Positions 29,757-37,873 of a stretch of 43,838 nt of DNA are shown piece after piece. Under the pieces are notes generated by a model. It had not been told where the DNA came from and did no database searches. It saw only the letters and a list, made by a program, of their open reading frames with translations. The DNA is taken from assembly GCA_910585735.1 (NCBI GenBank), contig CAJUEU010000015.1, forward strand, positions 1 through 43,838. Reading direction: 5' to 3'. A program made the position numbers and the translations under genes. This DNA is from an uncultured Oscillospiraceae bacterium (GTDB taxonomy: Bacteria > Bacillota > Clostridia > Oscillospirales > Oscillospiraceae). Each line of letters begins with the position of its first letter. Position 1 is the stretch's first letter.

Positions 29757-29780
29757 CTGGAAATGATTTGTGATTTCCAG
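29757..29780. promoter_or_regulatory. Inverted repeat CTGGAAAT/ATTTCCAG, candidate operator
   Basis: Perfect 8-bp arms with an 8-base centre overlap the -10 box and extend into the transcription start region of the tagA promoter. A further palindrome GGAAATTTCC lies at 29829-29838. Confidence 0.4.
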
Positions 29781-29807
29781 TGTAGCATATTTTTTGAAAA
29801 AAGTCTA
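29779..29807 (-). promoter_or_regulatory. Predicted promoter of the tagA-tmk operon
   Basis: TAGACT (29807-29802), a 17-base spacer and TACACT (29784-29779). Confidence 0.55.
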
Positions 29808-29845
29808 TGAAAATACCATAAAGATGGTGGAAATTTCCGGGACGC

Positions 29846-30976
29846 TTACTTAAGGGCGGCGGCTACCTTGGAGAGGGTATCGGTGTGGAGGTGATCGGCC
29901 AGATGGGTATAGATCCGTCCAGTGGTGGAGGGGGTGGAGTGGCCCAGGGCCTTTCCGATGTCAAAAAGGGGCGCTCCCTGGGCGGAAGCCACTGTGGCGA
30001 AGGAATGGCGCAGGCCGTGGAGGGTGAGGGGAGGAAGTCCATTGTCGTGGATGAAGTGGGTGAAGGCGGCGGTCAACAAATTGGGAGAAATGGGCCGGCC
30101 CCGGCGGTTCAGGATAATGAGCTTGTCGTCCTTCCAGGGGGTAGACGTCGCCCGGAGCTTTTGGGACTGGATTTCCCGCTCCCGGAGCAGAAGGGTGTAG
30201 ATCTTTTCCTCCATGTAAAGGACCCGGGTGGAGGAGCGGTTTTTGGTGTCCTTTTCCACGATGGTGGCTCCAGCCGCGGTACGGGCGGCCCGGATGTGGA
30301 TCCTGCGTTGCTCAAAATCTACACAGGTCCACCGTAGGCCGCAGATCTCTTCCCGACGAAGGCCAAGGCTGCCGGCCAGATGAACAGGAAGCTCCAGCTC
30401 GTGATTTTCCAGTAGCTGATAAAGCAGCTTCAGATCCTCCGCGGTGTAAAAAGAGGTCTCCTTTTGGACAAAAGGGGGCGGTTCCACCCGGTCTGTGGCG
30501 CAGTGCTGGATCAGGTCTTGCCGTACGGCGCAGTGAAGGGCGGCCGAAAGAAGGGCGTGATGATGACGTACTGTGTTTCCACCCAGGTTTCTCTCCTGCG
30601 TGAGATAGGCATAGTACCGTTGAAGATCCCGGGGGGAGAGCTCCTGAAGAGGGATCTCCCCCAAGAGAGGAGCGACATAATTGTCGATGAGGCTTTGATA
30701 GCCGTACACAGTGGTGTAGGCCCGGGTTGGGATGACCACGTCACGCATCCACTCCTCCAGCCATTGGGACAGGGTGAGGTTTATAGCCTCAGCGGCCAGT
30801 TGCACCCGTGTCTGCCGGAAATTGTCCCGGGCCTGTCTGGCGGCAGCCAGGGTGGGGTAGGTCTGGTATCTGCGGATCCTCTGACCTGCCCTGTTCTTTC
30901 CAAAGTCCAGATAAAGATAATAGACCTTTCTCTGTTCATCGTAGGAAATACTTTTTTCCCGTGAGGTTCTGCTCAT
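29846..30976 (-). CDS. Tyrosine-type site-specific recombinase/integrase
   Basis: Recombinase of 376 residues with three parts: an N-terminal arm-binding-like segment (about 1-60, SYDEQRKVYYLYLDFGKNRAGQ), a SAM-like core-binding domain (65-165), and a catalytic domain. Catalytic residues are Arg207, Lys245, His320-x-x-Arg323, His346 and Tyr356 (HGLRHSFAT; LGHSTPSTTGRIYTH), so the enzyme appears intact. This is the architecture of Tn916/phage-type integrases rather than of XerC/D. However no excisionase, att duplication, tRNA or phage gene adjoins it. It may be the last trace of an element or an independent inversion system. ATG at 30976 follows AAAGGAG; the frame upstream to 31021 is unsupported. 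Confidence 0.9.
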   Translation of the reverse strand: MSRTSREKSISYDEQRKVYYLYLDFGKNRAGQRIRRYQTYPTLAAARQARDNFRQTRVQLAAEAINLTLSQWLEEWMRDVVIPTRAYTTVYGYQSLIDNYVAPLLGEIPLQELSPRDLQRYYAYLTQERNLGGNTVRHHHALLSAALHCAVRQDLIQHCATDRVEPPPFVQKETSFYTAEDLKLLYQLLENHELELPVHLAGSLGLRREEICGLRWTCVDFEQRRIHIRAARTAAGATIVEKDTKNRSSTRVLYMEEKIYTLLLREREIQSQKLRATSTPWKDDKLIILNRRGRPISPNLLTAAFTHFIHDNGLPPLTLHGLRHSFATVASAQGAPLFDIGKALGHSTPSTTGRIYTHLADHLHTDTLSKVAAALK

Positions 30977-31038
30977 GATGGATAACTCCTTTTCCGTGAT
31001 ATAAAATGGCACACGGGACATACCCTATCATGATTTAG

Positions 31039-31081
31039 GAAAAAAGTGAATTCCCCGGCAAAGGATACCTTTGCCGGGGAA
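31039..31081 (-). terminator. Terminator after the FAD dehydrogenase gene
   Basis: Perfect 14-bp stem (TTCCCCGGCAAAGG and its complement, 3-base loop), followed on the minus strand by TTCACTTTTTT. Confidence 0.85.
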
Positions 31082-31093
31082 CATAGAAGAAAA

Positions 31094-32710
31094 TCAGGGA
31101 TGGAGAGCCACGGCCTCGGCCACCTTTAGGCCGTCCACTGCCGCCGAGGTGATCCCACCAGCATAGCCGGCCCCCTCACCGCAGGGATAGAGACCGGGAA
31201 GAGAGGCTTGCAGGTCCTCCCCACGAAGGATACGGACTGGGGAAGAAGAGCGGGTCTCAATGCCGGTGAGCAGAGAGCCGCCGTCGGCAAAGCCGTGGAG
31301 CTTTTTATCCAGAATGGGCAATGCGCATCTGAGGGTGTCGGTCACATAGGTGGGCAAACAATCGTCCAGAGCGGAGGGGACTACGCAGGGACGGTAAGAG
31401 GGAGAAACGCCGTCCAACTGCCGGGAGGAACGTCCGGCGAGAAAATCATGGACAGATTGGGCCGGAGCCCGGAACACAGGCCGCCCTGGGGAATAGAGAG
31501 GGGGCAGTCCCCCAGTCCCAAGCTCCCATGCGGCCCGTTCCCAGTGTTCCTGAAAGCGGACTCCTGCCAGCGGGTCGTTCCCTTGGAAATCCGTAGGAGT
31601 GACGCCAACCAGAAAACCGCCGTTGATGTTCTGCCCATCCCGGGCCCGAAGGCTCATTCCATTGGTGACCACCTGACCGTAATCGCTTGCGGCGGCCACC
31701 ACCTGTCCGCCAGGACAGACACAAAAGGTAAAGGCGCTTCGCCCAGAGGGGAGATGGCAAGCCAGCTTATAGTCGGCGGGAGGAAGCCGTTCCCAAGAGG
31801 GACCGTATTGACTTTCTGAGATGGCGGCCTGCCGGTGTTCTATGCGGCAGCCAATGGCAAAGGGCTTGGCCTCCATGGAGATCCCCAGGTCAAAGAGCAT
31901 CTGGAAGGTGTCCCGGGCGGAGTGGCCAGGGGCCAGGATCAAAGTATCGCAAGGGAGCTCATAGGAGCCCGTTTCAGTCATGACCGAAATAGAGGAAAGG
32001 CGGCCATGAGAAGTACTGAGACCCCAAAGCTGGGATTCAAATCGAATGTCTGACCCAAGCCGCAAAAGCTCCTGGCGAATATTTTTGACCACGTTACGGA
32101 GTATGTCGGTACCCATATGAGGCTTCTGCTGATAGAGAATGTCCTCAGGGGCCCCATGACGGACAAATTCCTCCAGCACGGCGGTGATCCGGCGGTCGTG
32201 GGTTCCGGTGTTCAACTTCCCATCGGAGAAGGTACCGGCGCCCCCCTCGCCAAATTGGACGTTTGAGGTTCTGGAAAGTTGCCCGTTGTGCCAGAAATGC
32301 TCCACATCCTCGGTGCGTTCCTCCACACTTCGTCCCCGTTCCAGCAAAATGGGCCGGAGGCCGCACCGGGCCAGGAAAAGGGCGGCGAACAGACCGGCAG
32401 GTCCCATCCCTACCACCACAGGAGGCAGGGAAGAGCGTCGCAGAGGATGGGGAAATTGGTAGCACTCTGGGGACCAAAGACTTACGCCGGAGAGAGAGGA
32501 CCGGGAGAGGAGTAAAGCCTCATCCTGGACCGTGACCCCTACGGAACAGATATATCGGATATCCTGCTTCTTTCGGGCGTCCACAGATTGCCGCAGCAGA
32601 TGGACCTCCCCCAAGGAGCCGGGGGAGACCTTCAAATACTTGGCGGCTTTTCGTTTCAGCTCCTCAGAGGTAAAGCCCAGAGGAAGGGATAGATTTTGAA
32701 TTTTCAACAT
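31094..32710 (-). CDS. NAD(P)/FAD-dependent oxidoreductase (COG2509 type)
   Basis: Flavoprotein of 538 residues of the uncharacterised FAD-dependent dehydrogenase group. The dinucleotide-binding loop is VVVGMGPAGLFAALFLARCGLRPILLERG (around residues 98-126). It is followed by the family's QFGEGGAGTFSDGKLNTGTHD, LILAPGHSARDTF, and a C-terminal PCGEGAGYAGGITSAAVDGLKVAEAV that closes over FAD. An N-terminal 80-residue domain (SLPLGFTSEELKRKAAKYLKV) precedes the flavin domain, as in other members. No substrate is known. ATG at 32710 has only a poor ribosome binding site, and the promoter predicts a leader of about 10 bases. Confidence 0.9.
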   Translation of the reverse strand: MLKIQNLSLPLGFTSEELKRKAAKYLKVSPGSLGEVHLLRQSVDARKKQDIRYICSVGVTVQDEALLLSRSSLSGVSLWSPECYQFPHPLRRSSLPPVVVGMGPAGLFAALFLARCGLRPILLERGRSVEERTEDVEHFWHNGQLSRTSNVQFGEGGAGTFSDGKLNTGTHDRRITAVLEEFVRHGAPEDILYQQKPHMGTDILRNVVKNIRQELLRLGSDIRFESQLWGLSTSHGRLSSISVMTETGSYELPCDTLILAPGHSARDTFQMLFDLGISMEAKPFAIGCRIEHRQAAISESQYGPSWERLPPADYKLACHLPSGRSAFTFCVCPGGQVVAAASDYGQVVTNGMSLRARDGQNINGGFLVGVTPTDFQGNDPLAGVRFQEHWERAAWELGTGGLPPLYSPGRPVFRAPAQSVHDFLAGRSSRQLDGVSPSYRPCVVPSALDDCLPTYVTDTLRCALPILDKKLHGFADGGSLLTGIETRSSSPVRILRGEDLQASLPGLYPCGEGAGYAGGITSAAVDGLKVAEAVALHP

Positions 32711-32726
32711 AAATATCACCGGGTCA

Positions 32727-32755
32727 AGTGTACCATAGATCGAAGCGAAGGACAA
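32727..32755 (-). promoter_or_regulatory. Predicted promoter of the FAD dehydrogenase gene
   Basis: TTGTCC (32755-32750), a 17-base spacer and TACACT (32732-32727), only 16 bases before the ATG. Divergent from the gdhA promoters. Confidence 0.65.
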
Positions 32756-32787
32756 CTAAAAAGCGGAGGAAAGAGAGAAGTTTTTTC

Positions 32788-32816
32788 TTGCAATTCAGGG
32801 TGATAAAGAGTATAAT
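32788..32816 (+). promoter_or_regulatory. gdhA promoter 1
   Basis: TTGCAA, a 17-base spacer and a consensus TATAAT. Confidence 0.8.
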
Positions 32817-32844
32817 GACAGAAACCTGCCGAGGTAGATATAAT
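32815..32844 (+). promoter_or_regulatory. gdhA promoter 2, overlapping promoter 1
   Basis: ATGACA (32815-32820), an 18-base spacer and TATAAT (32839-32844). Its -35 box shares two bases with the -10 box of promoter 1. Confidence 0.5.
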
Positions 32845-32921
32845 GGACAGGACTATCCCAGGGGGCAAGAAGAGTCTGGGGTGGCGGAAACCGAATCTTC
32901 AATGGAAGGAGTCTGGTAGAT

Positions 32922-34268
32922 ATGGTGTGCAAAAATGAGTATTTGAGAGGTATATATGAATCCATTAAAGTCCGAAATCCTCATGAGCCAGAGTATCTTC
33001 AGGCGGTGTGTGAGGTTTTGGAGTCTCTGGAGCCCGTGATGGAGCGCCGCCCCGAGTTGGAGCGGAATGGGGTCGTGGAGCGTCTGGTGGAACCGGAACG
33101 GGTGGTCATGTTCCGTGTTCCTTGGGTGGACGACAGCGGAAAGGTTCAGGTAAACCGGGGCTACCGTGTCCAGTTCAATTCAGCCATTGGCCCTTATAAG
33201 GGAGGACTGCGTTTTCACCCCAGCGTGAACCTCTCTATCATCAAGTTTTTGGGTTTTGAACAGATATTCAAGAATTCTCTTACCACCCTTCCTATGGGGG
33301 GAGGTAAGGGGGGGAGCGATTTTGACCCCAAAGGGAAAAGCGATGCTGAAGTCATGCGTTTTTGCCAGTCCTTTATGACCGAGCTATACCGCCATATCGG
33401 TCCGAATACCGATGTGCCTGCCGGAGATATCGGTGTGGGAGGCCGGGAGATCGGGTATCTCTTTGGGCAGTATAAGCGTCTCAGGGATGAATTTACCGGG
33501 GTACTTACAGGCAAAGGGATCAGCTACGGCGGGTCCCTGGCCCGGCCGGAGGCCACTGGATTTGGTCTTTGTTATTTTGCGGAAGAGATGCTCAAGGAGG
33601 CTGGTCGGTCCTTTGTTGGCCAGCGGGTGGTCATCTCAGGCAGCGGCAATGTGGCTATTTACGCAAATCAGAAGGCCACCGCACTTGGGGCTAAGGTGGT
33701 CGCCATGAGCGATTCCGATGGCTATATTTGGGATGATGACGGGATCGACTACAAGATCATTCAGGAGATCAAGGAGGTCAAACGTGCCCGGATCAAGACC
33801 TATCTCAGCTATGTGCCCTCAGCGAAATATGTAGAGGGAAGTAGTGGGATCTGGACGGTGAAGTGTGATGTGGCGCTGCCCTGCGCCACTCAGAACGAGT
33901 TGGACGCCGGGGGGGCTCATACTTTGGTGGACAATGGTTGTTTTGCCGTGGCCGAGGGGGCCAATATGCCCTGTACTCCCGAGGCGGTGCAGGTCTTTCA
34001 AAAGGCAGGCTTGTTTTTTGCTCCGGCCAAGGCGGCCAATGCAGGCGGTGTGGCTACCTCCGGGCTGGAGATGAGCCAGAATTCACTGCGTCTGGGCTGG
34101 ACCTTTGAAGAGGTGGACGAGAAGCTTCATCATATTATGGTGCGGATCTACCAGTCCGCCTGCTCAGCTGCCAGGGAGTACGGCATGGAAGGGAATCTGG
34201 TGGCGGGGGCAAACATCGCCGGATTTTTGAAGGTGGCCGACGCCATGCTGGCCCAAGGAATCGTCTGA
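32922..34268 (+). CDS. gdhA: NADP-type glutamate dehydrogenase GdhA
   Basis: Hexameric (small subunit) glutamate dehydrogenase of 448 residues interconverting 2-oxoglutarate plus ammonium and glutamate. The substrate domain holds GYRVQFNSAIGPYKGGLRFHPSVN and LPMGGGKGGSDFDPKGKSD with the catalytic lysine, then PAGDIGVGGREIGYLFGQYK. The Rossmann domain has VVISGSGNVAIYANQKATALG, followed by EGANMPCTPEAV and AANAGGVATSGLEMSQNS. Length and motif set match the NADP-dependent biosynthetic branch, though coenzyme choice is not certain from motifs alone. ATG follows AAGGAG. A terminator follows, so it is monocistronic. Confidence 0.96.
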   Translation: MVCKNEYLRGIYESIKVRNPHEPEYLQAVCEVLESLEPVMERRPELERNGVVERLVEPERVVMFRVPWVDDSGKVQVNRGYRVQFNSAIGPYKGGLRFHPSVNLSIIKFLGFEQIFKNSLTTLPMGGGKGGSDFDPKGKSDAEVMRFCQSFMTELYRHIGPNTDVPAGDIGVGGREIGYLFGQYKRLRDEFTGVLTGKGISYGGSLARPEATGFGLCYFAEEMLKEAGRSFVGQRVVISGSGNVAIYANQKATALGAKVVAMSDSDGYIWDDDGIDYKIIQEIKEVKRARIKTYLSYVPSAKYVEGSSGIWTVKCDVALPCATQNELDAGGAHTLVDNGCFAVAEGANMPCTPEAVQVFQKAGLFFAPAKAANAGGVATSGLEMSQNSLRLGWTFEEVDEKLHHIMVRIYQSACSAAREYGMEGNLVAGANIAGFLKVADAMLAQGIV

Positions 34269-34288
34269 GTTTTTATCTACAGAATGAG

Positions 34289-34328
34289 CCCCCGGACAGG
34301 AGCAAATGTCCGGGGGTGTTGTATTTTT
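34289..34328 (+). terminator. Terminator after gdhA
   Basis: Ten-bp stem CCCCCGGACA/TGTCCGGGGG with an 8-base loop, followed by TGTTGTATTTTT. Confidence 0.85.
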
Positions 34329-34371
34329 ACGGAAAAAAAGAAATTTCTTTCCTCCAACGTTGAAACAGGCT

Positions 34372-34399
34372 TTGAAAAAGCCATGAAGTGTGGTATGCT
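34372..34399 (+). promoter_or_regulatory. Predicted promoter of the short uvrA-like gene
   Basis: TTGAAA, a 16-base spacer and TATGCT, about 58 bases before the start codon. Confidence 0.55.
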
Positions 34400-34457
34400 G
34401 ATTGATAATGACAGCAATCGGCGAAGCGGAAGAATATTGGGAAGAGAGGCGAGATAA

Positions 34458-36962
34458 ATGCCGGAGCAAATCGAGGTTCGGGGCGCCCGGGTCCACAATT
34501 TAAAGCATATTGATTTGGACATTCCACTTGGAAAATTGGTTGGGGTGGCTGGGGTGTCTGGCTCTGGAAAATCCTCTCTGGCCTTAGGAGTGCTCTACGC
34601 TGAAGGATCCCGCCGGTATCTGGAATCCCTCTCCACCTATACCAGACGGCGAATGACCCAGTCGGAGCGGGCCCTGGTGGACGAGGTCCGCTATGTTCCC
34701 GCGGCGTTGGCCCTTCATCAGCGGCCGGCGGTACCAGGGATCCGCTCCACCTTTGGTACCGGGACCGAGCTGCTGAGCAGCCTGCGGCTTATGTATTCCC
34801 GCCTTGCCTGCCACCGCTGCCCCAATGGGCATTACATGCCGTCCACTCTGGCGGTAGCTGCCGGACAGCCCATCTTCTGCCCGGAGTGCGGAGAGGAGGT
34901 CCACGCGCCTGCTGCCGAGGAGTTAGCATTCAACAGTCAGGGCGCCTGTCCCACCTGCTCAGGCACCGGCACGGTACGACGGGTGGACCTGGACAGTCTG
35001 GTGCCTGACGAAAGCTTGACGATTGACGAGGGGGCAGTAGCGCCTTGGAATACCCTGATGTGGTCCCTGATGACTGATGTGTGCCGGGCCATGGGAGTGC
35101 GGACTAATGTGCCTTTTTCTGCCCTGACTTCGGAGGAACGGGAGATCGTTTTTTATGGCCCTGCGGAAAAGAAGCATATCCTCTACCGGCCCAAGAAATC
35201 GGATACCAATGACTTTGCTGAGCTGGACTTCACCTATTTCAACGCCGTCTACACTGTGGAAAATGCCCTTTCCAAGGTAAAGGATGAGAAGGGGATGAAA
35301 CGGGTGGAGAAATTTCTGAAGCAGGACTGCTGCCCGGCTTGCCATGGCACCAGGCTCTCTGAGGCTGCCCGGGCCCCCCGGTTGCGGGGCATTTCTCTGG
35401 ACGAGGCTTGCCGGAAGACTCTGTCAGAGCTGACAGAGTGGGTACGGGAGGTACCTGGGAGTCTTCCTGATGAGATGAGGACCATGGCCAAAAGTATTTG
35501 TGATTCTTTTTTAGATGTATCGAAACGGCTTTTGGAGCTGGGGCTTGGCTATTTGACACTTGACAGGGCAGGGGCAACCCTGTCCACAGGGGAACGGCAG
35601 CGGATGCAGCTGGCCCGGGCAGTGCGTAACCGAACCACCGGGGTGCTCTATGTGCTGGATGAGCCTTCCATTGGCCTTCATCCGGCAAATATGGAGGGAC
35701 TGATAGGGGTCATGCGGGATCTGGTATCCGATGGAAATTCTGTGCTTCTGGTGGACCATGATACACAGATCCTCTCTCAGGCTGACTGGATCGTTGAAAT
35801 GGGCCCTGAGGCTGGGGCAGGTGGCGGCAATGTGATCGCCCAGGGGACGATTCCGCAGCTGGAAGCTGACTCCAAAAGCCAGATCGGACCGTTTCTATCC
35901 GGGCGAGAGCCTCTTCGGGTCCGGCCCAGGTTGAGGGGAGAGATGTTCGTCCAAGGAGGGATCACCCTCAAAACCGGCGCCATCCATACGGTGAAGCCTT
36001 TGACGGTAGAGCTCCCCAAAGGGCGGCTCACCACTGTGACCGGGGTCTCCGGCTCGGGAAAAACCACTCTGATCCTGGAAAGCCTGGTTCCGGCTCTGGA
36101 GGCGTTTGCGGCAGGAAGAAAGCTGCCCGGCCATGTGGAATCGGTGGAAGCCGAGGGGATCCGGCATGTGAAGCTTATTGACGCTACCCCCATTGGGGTC
36201 AATGCTCGGTCCACTGTGGCGACTTATGCCAACATTCACGATGAGCTGAGAAAGCTTTACGCCAAGCTCCCGGAAGCCAAAGAACAGGGCTGGAAGGCGG
36301 GGGATTTTTCCTATAATACAGGAAGGCTCCGCTGCCCGGTGTGTGACGGGGCCGGAGCCGTCAGCCTGGATGTACAGTTTTTGCCGGACGTGGATATTCC
36401 ATGCCCTCAGTGCAAGGGGAGCCGATACAGTAAGGAGGCCGACCGGGTGAAGTACCGGGTCTCGGGTGGAAAGGGCTATTCCTTGCCGGAGTTGATGGCA
36501 TTGGACGTGAACACCGCTCTGGAGTTTTGCGAAGACATTAGACCGGTGGCTCAGCGGCTTCAGGTGCTGAAGGAGCTGGGGCTTGGTTATCTGACTTTGG
36601 GAGAGGCGACTCCCAGCCTATCCGGCGGTGAGGCCCAGCGTCTAAAGCTGGCCAGCGAGATCGGAAAGGGGCAGTCCGATTCGGTTTTTGTGTTCGACGA
36701 ACCTACCATTGGACTTCATCCGCTGGATATCCGAACCCTTTTGGACGTGTTTCAGGCTCTCATCGAGCAAGGAGCCACCGTCCTGGTGATCGATCACGAC
36801 CTGGATATGATCGCAAACGCCGACTATGTGCTGGATATGGGCCCCGGAGGGGGAGTGGCCGGTGGACGGGTCGTGGTTGCGGGAACGCCCCAAGAGGTGG
36901 CGGCCAATAGCCAAAGTGCGACTGGGAAATATCTGAAAGAAGCCTTTAAGCGCAGAACGTAA
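34458..36962 (+). CDS. Short UvrA-like ABC ATPase (UvrA2/class III type)
   Basis: Double-ABC DNA-binding ATPase of 834 residues, about 110 shorter than the repair UvrA. N-terminal Walker A GVSGSGKSSLALGVLYAEG, zinc module CHRCPNG-H...CPEC, then the first signature, which reads LSTGERQRMQLA instead of LSGGE. Walker B is VLYVLDEPSIGLHP. The second half has GVSGSGKTT, a zinc module CPVCDGAG...CPQCKGSRY, SLSGGEAQRLKLA and VFVFDEPTIGLHP. Reduced length fits paralogues lacking all or part of the UvrB-binding region, which are linked to DNA-intercalator or antibiotic tolerance. The main uvrA is presumably elsewhere. Monocistronic, flanked by terminators. Confidence 0.88.
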   Translation: MPEQIEVRGARVHNLKHIDLDIPLGKLVGVAGVSGSGKSSLALGVLYAEGSRRYLESLSTYTRRRMTQSERALVDEVRYVPAALALHQRPAVPGIRSTFGTGTELLSSLRLMYSRLACHRCPNGHYMPSTLAVAAGQPIFCPECGEEVHAPAAEELAFNSQGACPTCSGTGTVRRVDLDSLVPDESLTIDEGAVAPWNTLMWSLMTDVCRAMGVRTNVPFSALTSEEREIVFYGPAEKKHILYRPKKSDTNDFAELDFTYFNAVYTVENALSKVKDEKGMKRVEKFLKQDCCPACHGTRLSEAARAPRLRGISLDEACRKTLSELTEWVREVPGSLPDEMRTMAKSICDSFLDVSKRLLELGLGYLTLDRAGATLSTGERQRMQLARAVRNRTTGVLYVLDEPSIGLHPANMEGLIGVMRDLVSDGNSVLLVDHDTQILSQADWIVEMGPEAGAGGGNVIAQGTIPQLEADSKSQIGPFLSGREPLRVRPRLRGEMFVQGGITLKTGAIHTVKPLTVELPKGRLTTVTGVSGSGKTTLILESLVPALEAFAAGRKLPGHVESVEAEGIRHVKLIDATPIGVNARSTVATYANIHDELRKLYAKLPEAKEQGWKAGDFSYNTGRLRCPVCDGAGAVSLDVQFLPDVDIPCPQCKGSRYSKEADRVKYRVSGGKGYSLPELMALDVNTALEFCEDIRPVAQRLQVLKELGLGYLTLGEATPSLSGGEAQRLKLASEIGKGQSDSVFVFDEPTIGLHPLDIRTLLDVFQALIEQGATVLVIDHDLDMIANADYVLDMGPGGGVAGGRVVVAGTPQEVAANSQSATGKYLKEAFKRRT

Positions 36963-36971
36963 TATTTGACA

Positions 36972-37016
36972 AAAAGCCCCCAAGGCCAGGTTCCGGGCCT
37001 TGAGGGCTTTTGTTGT
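36972..37016 (+). terminator. Terminator after the uvrA-like gene
   Basis: AAAAGCCC-C-CAAGGCC pairs with GGCCTTG-A-GGGCTTTT (one mismatch) around an 8-base loop, ending in a T-rich tract. It lies between convergent genes and may act on both strands. Confidence 0.88.
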
Positions 37017-37028
37017 TGCAGTCTGTTT

Positions 37029-37769
37029 TTAGCGGCATAGGGCAAAATAGAACAACAAATAGTGGCAGATGCTTCCCGCCAAAATAAAGAGGTGGAATAC
37101 CTCGTGACAGCCAAAGCGGGGATTGTTTCTTCCCGGCCACTTTATGGCGTAAAGAATACCGCCTGCCGTATAGAGGATACCCCCCAGCAAAAGCAATGAA
37201 AATCCCCAGGAGGGCAGGACCAAATAGATAGGATAGAGGGCCACAAGGGCAAGCCAGCCCATAGCCAGATAGACCCCGGAGGTCAGCCAGCGGGGAGAGT
37301 TGATCCAGAAAAGGGACAGGGCGCAGGAAGCGGCCGCCATAGCCCATATCACAATGAGTATGCTCCATCCCCAGCCCCCTTCCGCACGAAGGGAAACGAG
37401 GCAGATTGGGGTATAGCTCCCGGCAATCAGAAGGGCAATAGAGCAATGGTCATATTTTCTCAGGGCCAACCTTCCGGGTACAGAGACTTTGACACAATGA
37501 TAGAGAGTGCTGGCCGTATAAAGGCAGAGCATAGAGAGGCCATATATGGCAAAGGAAAGGGTGTGCCAAAGATCCAGCCCCAGAGCAAGAGAGCGGGTCA
37601 GAAGAAGAAGGGTGCCAGCGGCTGCCAGAACAATGCCTATGCCGTGGGTAATAGCAGACCAGGGGCGCAGACCGTCGTAGGGGTCTCGTCCCTGTTCGCC
37701 CCGCTTGATTCTCCAGTTCTTTGTGGCAGTGGCCTGGTGCCTGCGGTGAAAGGCATGTGTGGTTTCCAT
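37029..37769 (-). CDS. Hemolysin III / PAQR family membrane protein
   Basis: Seven-segment membrane protein of 246 residues. The family's metal site is visible: STLYHC after the second segment, YDHCSIALLIAGSYTPICL, and GCHEVFHLFILAGSICHYL near the C-terminus, giving the His and Asp ligands. Bacterial members (YqfA, TrhA, hemolysin III) are linked to membrane-fluidity and unsaturated fatty acid homeostasis; true haemolytic activity is doubtful. ATG at 37769 follows AGGTGAT; the GTG at 37778 forms part of that site. The promoter lies inside a 10-bp inverted repeat. Confidence 0.92.
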   Translation of the reverse strand: METTHAFHRRHQATATKNWRIKRGEQGRDPYDGLRPWSAITHGIGIVLAAAGTLLLLTRSLALGLDLWHTLSFAIYGLSMLCLYTASTLYHCVKVSVPGRLALRKYDHCSIALLIAGSYTPICLVSLRAEGGWGWSILIVIWAMAAASCALSLFWINSPRWLTSGVYLAMGWLALVALYPIYLVLPSWGFSLLLLGGILYTAGGILYAIKWPGRNNPRFGCHEVFHLFILAGSICHYLLFYFALCR

Positions 37770-37790
37770 TCGGATCACCTGAATTCAAAC

Positions 37791-37830
37791 TTTTATTGTG
37801 ATTTTAGTATACTACGGCCACACAATAAAA
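37791..37830. promoter_or_regulatory. Inverted repeat TTTTATTGTG/CACAATAAAA spanning the promoter
   Basis: Perfect 10-bp half-sites are separated by 20 bases, so their centres are 30 bases (about three helix turns) apart. One overlaps the -35 box and the other the transcription start, with the -10 box between them. This geometry suits a dimeric repressor. Confidence 0.5.
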
Positions 37831-37834
37831 TCAA
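37806..37834 (-). promoter_or_regulatory. Predicted promoter of the hemolysin III gene
   Basis: TTGATT (37834-37829), a 17-base spacer and TATACT (37811-37806). Confidence 0.75.
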
Positions 37835-37873
37835 GAAAAACATGAAATATAATTATAAAAATTAAATACGAGG

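Noticed and set aside
29742..31093. Attachment sites or a mobile element around the integrase
   Set aside because: No tRNA, direct repeat pair or accessory gene could be found by eye; neighbouring genes look chromosomal.
32728..32919. Short frame ahead of gdhA, and a 35-codon frame from the ATG at 32815
   Set aside because: Both begin in or before the promoter elements, so they would not be transcribed in full, and neither has a ribosome binding site.
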